Below, piece after piece: positions 56,861 to 64,000 of a DNA stretch of 64,000 bases. Origin of the DNA: Reticulitermes speratus. Taxonomy: Eukaryota > Arthropoda > Insecta > Blattodea > Rhinotermitidae. The position numbers were made by a program, and so were the translations under genes. The notes below the pieces were generated by a model. It did not search any database and was not told the DNA's origin. It worked only from the letters and a program-made list of their open reading frames with translations. The DNA lies in assembly GCA_021186555.1 (NCBI GenBank), contig JAJKFL010000004.1, positions 20,922,406 through 20,986,405 on the forward strand. The letters are read 5' to 3'. Numbering within the stretch: position 1 is the first letter of the stretch; each line of letters begins with the position of its first letter.

Positions 56861-59800
56861 ATGGAGGAACGGCCTCCAAATATGGAGGGTAGCTGCGAAT
56901 ATGCAGTCGCCGACAGCCGACAACGGATGATCCTCCAGCTTGGGGATTGGGCGAGGTGCTAACAACTCCTCACCGTAAAAAATTACCATGTTACGAAACA
57001 CTATACAGAGCCTCGGACCTGGACTGATTCTTTGGTACGACTTAAGCAATGGAAAAGGAACATGAGATTTGGAACTTGGAACGTAAGGAGCCTGTATAAG
57101 TCAGGGTCACTTATGACAGTGGCCAGGGAATTAGCTAGGTACAAATTAGATTTAGTGGGTGTACAGGAGGTTAGGTGAGACAAAGGAGGCACAGTAAGAG
57201 CAGGGGATTATACTTTTTTCTATGGAAAAGGAAATGAAAGTCATCAACTGGGAACAGGTTTTTTTGTACATCAGAGAATAGTATCAGCAATTAAGAGAGT
57301 AGAGTTTTTTAGTGATAGGATGTCATATATAGTGCTAAGAGATCGCTGGTGTAATATCATTGTTCTGAATGTACATGCACCAACTGAGGAGAAAAGTGAT
57401 GACTCAAAGGACAGTTTCTATGAGGAATTAGAACAGGTATTTTATCATTTTCCTAAGTACCATATGAAAATTCTGTTAGGAGATTTTAATGCAAAATTGG
57501 GGAGGGAGGATACTTTCAAACCGACGATCGGGACTGAGAGTTTACATGAGGATAGTAATGATAATGGTGTTAGAGTTGTAAACTTTGCCACATCAAAAAA
57601 ATCTAGTTGTTAAGAGCACGATGTTCCCACACCGAAATATTCATAAATATACCTGGACCTCTCCTGATGGGAAGACTCATAATCAGATTGATCATTTATT
57701 GATAGATAGGAGATGGCATTCAAGTATACTCGATGTGCAATTTTTCAGGGGAGCTGACTGTGATACTGATCACTATCTGGTGGTTGCAAAAGTTAGGGAA
57801 GACTGGCGGTAATTAAACAAGCAGCACAGAAATTTGATGCGGAGAGATTTAATCTCAAGAAGCTAAGTGAACTAGAGGTTAGGAAACAGTATCAGATAAA
57901 GATCTCAAACAGGTTTGCAGCTTTGGAGAACTTAAATGTTAGTGAGGACATAAATAGGGCTTGGGAAAACATTAAAGAGAGTATCAAAATCTCAGCTAAA
58001 GAGAGTCTAGGACTGTATGAAAGGAAGCAGCATAAACCATGGTTTGACGAAGAATGTTCAAAATTTTTAGATCAAAGGAAGCAGGCTAAAATGCAGTGGT
58101 TACAGAATCCAAAACAAAGTAATGTAGATAATCTGAACAATGTAAGACGTGAAGCTAGTAGACATTTCAGGAACAAAGAGAAGGAATATTTGAAAGCTAA
58201 AATTAATGAACTTGAAATGAACAGCAAGAACAAGAATATCAGAGACTTGTATAGGGGCATCAATGACTTTAAGAAGGGTTACCAGCCTAGAAATAATGTA
58301 GTAAAGGATGAGAAAGGTGATCTGGTTGCAGACTCCCACAGTATCTTGGCTAGGTGGAGGAATCATTTCTTTCAGCTATTGAATGTACATGGTGTTAATG
58401 ATGTTAGGCAGGCTGAAATACATACAGCAGAGCCACTGGTGCCTGAGCCCAGTGACTCTGAGGTTGAGAGGGCTGTTGAAAAGTTAAAAAGGCACAAATC
58501 ACCAGGTATTGATCAAATTCCAGCAGAACTGATTAAAGCAGGAAGTAGAACAATTCGTTCTGAGATCCATAAACTTATTAATTCTATTTGGAATAAAGAG
58601 GAATTGCCTGAGGAGTGGAAGGAGTCAATCATTGTACCTATTTATAAGAAGGGTGATAAAACAGATTGCAGTAATTATCAAGGCATATCACTTTTGTCAA
58701 CCACATACAAAATTCTATCCAAAATCCTTCTGTCAAGGTTAACTCCATATGCAGAGGAAATTATTAGGGATCATTAGTGTGGATTTAGACGTAACAGGTC
58801 GACTACTAATCATATATTCTGCATTCGTCAAATACTTAAGAGAAAATGGGAATACAATGAGGCAGTTCATCAGCTATTTATAGACTTCAAGAAAGCCTAG
58901 TTAGGAGGGAGGTCTTGTACAATATTCTCATTGAATTTGGTATCCCTATGAAACTAGTAAGGCTCGTAAAAATGTGTCTAAATGAAACGTATAGCAGAGT
59001 CCGGGTAGGCAAACATTTATCTGACACATTTCCTATTAAGAATGGTTTGAAACAAGGAGATGCTTTATCGCCATTGCTTTTCAACTTTGCTTTGGAATAT
59101 GCCATTAGGAGGGTTCAGGCAAACCAGGAGGGCTTAAAATTGAATGGTACACATCAGCTTCTAGTTTATGCTGATGATATTAATATATTGGGTGGAAGTG
59201 TATAAGCTATAAAGAAAAACACAGAAGCTTTGATAGTCGCTAGTAAGGAGATTGGTCTAGAAGTAAATGCTGAGAAAACTAAGTACATGGTCATGTCTCG
59301 CAATCAGAATGCAGGACAAAATCACAACATAAAGGTAGATAATAAATCCTTTGAAAGGGTGGAACAGTTCAAATATTTGGGAACAACCCTAACAAATCAA
59401 AATTCTATTCAGGAAGAAATTAAGAGCAGATTGAAGTCGGCGAGTGCTTGTTATCATTCGGTGCAGGATCTTCTGTCTTCCAGTTTGCTATCCAAAAATA
59501 CAAAGATTAAGATGTACAGAACTATAATTTTGCCTGTTGTTTTTTATGGATGTGAGATTTGGTCTCTCACACTGAGGGAAGAACATAGGCTGAGGGTGTT
59601 CGAGAATAGGGTGCTGAGGAGGATATTTGGGCCTAAGAGGGATGAGGTAACAGGGGAGTGGAGAAGACTACATAACGAGGAACTTAATGATCTGTACTCA
59701 TCACCAAATATTATTCGGGTGATCAAATCGAGAAGAATGAGGTGGGCGGAGCATGTAGCAAGTATGGGTGAGGGGAGAGGTGCATACAGGGTTTTGGTGG

Positions 59801-60048
59801 AGAGACCTGAGGGAAGAAGACCACTTGGAAGACCGAGGCGTAGATGGGAGGATAATATTAAAATGGATCTTCAAGAAGTGGGATGGGGGGCATGGACTGG
59901 ATTGATATGGCTCAGGATAGGGACAGGTGGCGGGCTCTTGTGAGTGCGGTAATGAACCTTCGGGTTCCATAAAACGCGGGGAATTTCTTGACTAGCTGAC
60001 GACCTGTTAGCTTCTCAAGAAGGACTCTGCTCCATGGAGTTAGTTAGT
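56861..60048 (+). mobile_element. RTE-type LINE, copy 2, full length with target duplications
   Basis: A complete 3.19 kb element bounded by the 14-bp duplication taatgtgtaaaata at 56847-56860 and 60049-60062. This fixes both ends: a 5' end starting atggaggaacggcctcc and a 3' end in a TTAG-repeat tail. The perfect duplication shows a recent insertion by target-primed reverse transcription. It has the same orientation as copy 1. Confidence 0.93.
57062..59970 (+). pseudogene. APE endonuclease / reverse transcriptase ORF of RTE copy 2, broken
   Basis: Same protein as in copy 1 but with more damage. There is a TGA at 57176-57178, one extra A in the A-run near 57600, one A lost near 57799, a TAG at 58775-58777, and a 7-base deletion at about 58898 that removes the motif A catalytic Asp of the reverse transcriptase and creates a stop. 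A TAA follows at 59203-59205, and one G is lost from the G-run near 59886. The endonuclease NQIDH motif and the YADD motif (59167) are intact. The element cannot move on its own. Confidence 0.85.
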
Positions 60049-60062
60049 TAATGTGTAAAATA
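60049..60062. repeat. Right target-site duplication of RTE copy 2
   Basis: taatgtgtaaaata directly after the TTAG tail, identical to 56847-56860. Confidence 0.9.
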
Positions 60063-60389
60063 TCTTTTTTAAGACAGTGACATAGCTGGACGGCAGCGCT
60101 ATCATTTTCAGATTGAACTCACAGCCCGCCCTTTTTATGTCGCAATATACACATAAGACTGTTTTCTCTCAGACGTTAACAATGTAATATTTCGCAAAAT
60201 GTTGCGACAAGATGGCGTTTGCGTTAGTTTTTATTAACCTGCATAATGCAATAGTCGTCGGCTTTTGTAAATTTCTCCCTCATTCCCTTGCCTCAATATC
60301 ATTAGTGAAAACAATGCTCCAATTCCTGCAGCACACTTGAAAATGAGGAAGAATCATAGTAACAGCATTGGAGAACACCAGGAAACATG

Positions 60390-61250
60390 CACTAACAAGA
60401 TAGGCAATGTACGTGTAACGTAACATTGTGGCGCATTCGCGTAACCATTGTTGCAGTGGAAACACAACAATGTATTCTGTGTGTGTTGCACGTATATGTA
60501 AAGGTCACTGTCAAGTATATAAAAATATTGAGCGTTGCACAACAATGCTTTTATGGAAAATGTATGTCGCCGACAACAATAAAACGTAAGTAGGTCTTCA
60601 CGTAAAGTGCCCGATGCTGCATTGAAACAAAAGAACGTTCGTTTGCTCATGGCCTTCTTTAGACGTAATATATGGCTAAATAGGTCGTAATGACAGATAT
60701 GTCGTTGCGCAGTTTCTCATTTTTTGTGTTGCCGTAAAGCATTTTACGAGATCAGACGGAATTAGGGTCTAATCAATTGCGAAGCAATAAGTATTAAATA
60801 TTATGAGTGTGTGTGTGTTCTTGCCTTAGTTATCCGTCATGTAATGCGCAACTTTTTCTACGCAACATTATACTGTTATGTGTGGCCTGTTTGGCTCTAT
60901 CATATTTTTCCACATTATCTCACAATCGGCGAGATTTTCTGAAAAAGTTATTGAACATAAAATGTGTATTTTGATTTTCTCTACAAACTGTTGCTGAAAC
61001 ATTTTTCATTCCACAAAAAATTTAGCAGACATTATCATAAATGTACATAGATCTCCATGTAAAATACCCGTTATGCTCGTCAGATTTTAATGAAACGGGA
61101 ATTTTCTCGACAGGTTTTCGAAAAATATTCAAATATAAAATGTCATGAAAATCCGTCAAGGAAAAGCCGAGTTTTTCCATGCGGACAGAGAGACAGACAT
61201 GACGAAACTAATAGTCGCTTTTCTCAACTTTGCGAACACGCCTGAAAAGT
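60390..61250 (+). repeat. GGAC-run repeat family, copy 4 (longest)
   Basis: acaagataggcaatgtacgt start, ccattgttgcagtggaaaca, then a 300-bp section absent from copy 1, then ccatatttttccacattatc and the end gacgaaactaatagtcgctt, then tttgcgaacacgcctg. The GGAC run is reduced to gcggacagagagacagac. Confidence 0.7.
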
Positions 61251-61929
61251 AAAATGGTAAGAATTAATTACACTTAATCTTTGAGTGAATTTTTCAAGCG
61301 ACTTCGTATCTTCCATTCCGCATATATGAACCGTGGCAAGAAGAGTTCTTATTCGCTCATCAGCTGTAATAAATCTGAATTAGTATAATGTTTCTGTGTG
61401 GCAAGATCGACAGCTAAAAACCTGGACAATTTCACCTGTAAAAAAATCCACCCGCACGTAAATTTTGTCTCAAAAAAGAGGACAGGTCCACGAAAACAAG
61501 CACTAGCGTTAATCCTGTTAAGAGGTTAACTCGCATGTCGTCAAAGGTCAGCTGTATTTTTTACATTCCATGAAAATTATCAATAACTTCATGCAATAAT
61601 TCTCGAATGTATTATGGAAGTAAAGCAAGGAATTCCACGCTCAGCTCATAAAGCCTGTTTTCTTGTTAGAGACAGATTTCTAGTCCGACAAATCAATTAT
61701 CAATTATTCTTGTTATTACTGTATTATTTTTTACAGAACTTGTTTGTCACTTAAATAGAGATTCTGTAGGTTTATGTGTTAATCCTTTCAGATATAACCT
61801 CAGAAGATTCGTATCGTCATCACATTTGTAATCAGTGGCTTAACAAAGAACATTTCGTACCTAATGTGTGGCCGTGTTCATGTTCTTTCTGTGTATCAAA
61901 TTTAACACGCATGAAGGTTCGGTCTTTTA

Positions 61930-62034
61930 GGATGTTACGCCATGTCAACTGGTAAACAGTTACGGTCGTTTCGAAGAATTGTAGTGTCATCGAAACGTCA
62001 GTATCTCCTTACCAGCCGACACGGCGTAACATCC
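61930..62034. repeat. Foldback MITE, about 45-bp arms
   Basis: Left ggatgttacgccatgtcaac, then tggtaaacagttac and gtttcga; the right arm is its imperfect complement ending acggcgtaacatcc. Loop of about 15 bp. Confidence 0.65.
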
Positions 62035-62284
62035 CAGAAGAAATGAATTTTCAGCAGCACAATTGTAAACTCAAGGATCGCACAACACATGCCCCTATCA
62101 CTGCGCAACGGCTCACATTTTGTAACGATCTAATTATAATAATTAGTTGCGGCTAATGATAACTATAGCATATTAATCTTCAGAGGAGACATCCCGTTGT
62201 GTTTCATATACTAAACAACAGAAACAATTTTTAGTCAACAAAATAATCATTTATTTTAAAAACAGTATTTGAGTTCATAAAGTA

Positions 62285-62317
62285 CAACATGTTTCGATTC
62301 TTAAGGGTCATCATCAG
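62285..62317 (-). ncRNA. Hammerhead-like motif, copy j
   Basis: On the minus strand: CTGATGATGACCCTTAAGAA, then TCGAAACATGTTG. An eroded relative may lie at 62416-62446 on the plus strand. Confidence 0.45.
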
Positions 62318-62449
62318 GCATGAACAAATAAAAAGGCAGTCAAATATCTTGAACCTATTTCATAGGAATGATAATTCAAGATATATGCCTGCCTTTCTTT
62401 TCATTTATTCGTGTTTGATAACCTTTAGAGGTCGAAATATGTAGCACTT

Positions 62450-63265
62450 TAAAAGGCAAATACTGTTGTTATAATAAAAGATAGTTTTCCTGAATAAAAC
62501 ATGTCTTTATTATATAACATATTAAGTTTTATAAACTTATGTATAGTTATTACGATGATAAACGTTATTGCTAAATTTCCTGATTTCATTATTACAGACT
62601 TTAGACAAACAGCTTGATCCAATTTTAAAAATGTGTAAAACTGAAGCACGAGAGTAACGAAATTTGTTTTAGAACAGTAACTATTTTGCGTTGAAAATAA
62701 TAGATATGAGTTACAAAAATAAGTTTGGAAACTCGTATCCCCTATTTTTAAAGCAAGCCAGCGAATCTCCAACCCAGCACAACAGTTTATTTGTGACGCA
62801 ACATTCAAGTTTATTTTCAACTTTTAAATTTGAAAACAACAGTAAATCAACATTGTTACGACTTACCTTTAAAGACGATCTATTGTTACAACTTGTTTTC
62901 TAGAAATGTGACGCGCAGTTTTGTAGAACATCAACACACAAGAGTCGAATGTAATTAATATACTTCATTAGGTGGTGACGAAACAGGAACTGATGTGTGC
63001 CAGACCTCTACAGGGGATTACAGAATAAGAGGCAGACGTGGCGGGTGGAATGGGGAGGACAATAGACATACTCCAAGCATCCAAACGGCACACAGCCACC
63101 TGATCTAAACAACTTGGCACTGACGCTTTGTGACCCAACATTCTATTATCTTATATACAGCACAATGCGTTAATATTTCATTCAGATAAGGTACATCGGC
63201 CTTAATCGGCGATGAATGCCAATTTTTCATATCCTACCTAATTTCATTAAATTAATAATTTACTA
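62450..63265. other. Unassigned stretch
   Basis: A/T-rich, with overlapping chance ORFs; nothing recognised. Confidence 0.55.
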
Positions 63266-63267
63266 AT

Positions 63268-63560
63268 TTAAGGGGGGCATCGTGGCTTAGTATAGTCACC
63301 CGGCTACATGGTAGACACTCGTAGAATCGGAATTAGACTTGGGGGGGGGGGGGGAGTCAGATAGGTTTCTGTCTACCCGTCGATTTCCTGGGGGTCAGCA
63401 ACCTTCTATCCCATGGGTACAGAAACCTCCTTCCCAAGGGATTGGGCGGATGGGTCGTGAATTCGGTCCCCCAAATCCAACTAGTGTCAAAATTAAGAAC
63501 TCTTTGAGCTATGCCTCCACCCACCCGTATGTCAGCATGGTGTGGTGTTCAATCAATTAA
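63268..63560 (+). mobile_element. SINE family A, diverged, with G-run
   Basis: Head ggggggcatcgtggcttagt, then a 14-base G-run, then ctatcccatgggtacagaaa, caaatccaactagtgtcaa and ctatgcctccacccacccg, in the SINE order. Confidence 0.55.
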
Positions 63561-63589
63561 GCGCAGGCAGAAATTTAGCTTTTTAATTT

Positions 63590-63810
63590 GTCACGTAGAA
63601 TATACAGGCGTAGATAGGAAGCTAATTTCAAAATTCATCCTTGAGAAACAGAGTGTGAAGATGTGGATAGGATTGAACAGGCTCAGGATACGTTCGGGTG
63701 GCGGGCTGTTACGAAAACGACGATGAAATCTCTGGTACCATAAAAGCCAGGGAATTTCTTGACCATTTGAGCCACTGTCAGCTTCCCAAGAATGGGAGTG
63801 AAAACTTAAT
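63590..63810 (+). mobile_element. RTE-family 3' end relic
   Basis: Contains the frame-shifted equivalent of [14 protein letters not shown] (gtggataggattgaacaggc, then gggtggcgggctgtta), followed by a 3' UTR (ccataaaagccagggaattt, then cttgaccatt) and a ttaattaatt tail. Confidence 0.65.
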
Positions 63811-64000
63811 TAATTAATTCAATAATATCGTAATAACTAGTCAATATTTGCCCAAATTTACGTCTGTGACATATCTAGAATTTACGTTTGCGGGCTCCTT
63901 GAAAAATCATCTAAGAAAGGCTACATTTCATTCTAAAAAATGTCATCCCTTTGTGTTGTTAATAGTACAAAAGAATAAATCAGTATCTGTCCAAACACAA

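Noticed and set aside
1..64000. CRISPR array, bacterial operons or phage genes
   Set aside because: Spliced genes, SINEs and LINEs show a eukaryotic genome; the only regular array has no unique spacers.

Overview
The window reads as a stretch of a large, A/T-rich, intron-rich insect genome. Two insect genes can be recognised, and most of the remainder is transposon debris. A cockroach-like (Blattodea) source is my inference from the look of the RTE and SINE families; no search was possible.

Host genes. (1) Neurofibromin 1 (Nf1) lies on the minus strand. Its first six coding exons run from an ATG at 20093 down to 4323. All splice phases join (60+144+184+112+107+119 = 726 nt, 242 codons), and the gene continues off the left edge. 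Its promoter-side leader has a small upstream ORF. Large introns hold an RTE LINE, an SVA-like retroposon, mariner and Tigger relics, an RNase H LINE and SINEs. (2) A Mesp/sage-class bHLH transcription factor lies on the minus strand: one exon with the basic region and helix 1 (44744-44876) and a last exon with helix 2 and the C-terminus (39268-39667). Its 5' exon is not certain; an open minus-strand exon-like stretch at 47110-47508 is a candidate.

Mobile DNA. Two nearly identical 3.2 kb RTE-type LINEs in the same orientation bracket the window (1-3190 and 56861-60048, the latter with 14-bp target duplications). At least seven decayed 3' ends of the same lineage lie between them. A second RTE-type LINE sits inside a hAT element with recognisable terminal inverted repeats and an 8-bp target duplication (53203-55912). 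Other elements are a pogo/Tigger element with ends and TA duplications (17317-18769), a second Tigger relic, four mariner/Tc1-type transposase relics, an RNase H LINE tail, three SINE families, and a four-copy repeat family carrying GGAC runs.

Unusual structure. A roughly 3 kb array of 45-bp repeats (33930-36975) appears to have grown out of a protein-coding 15-residue repeat on the plus strand. Ten copies of a CTGANGA-stem-GAAACATGTTGG motif are scattered through the window, two pairs of them inside long palindromes. It resembles a hammerhead-ribozyme core of the kind reported in Penelope-like elements. There are also an 853-bp VNTR retroposon with 14-bp duplications, a 44-bp perfect palindrome and several foldback MITEs. 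Outside these features the long intergenic and intronic stretches show nothing I can support.
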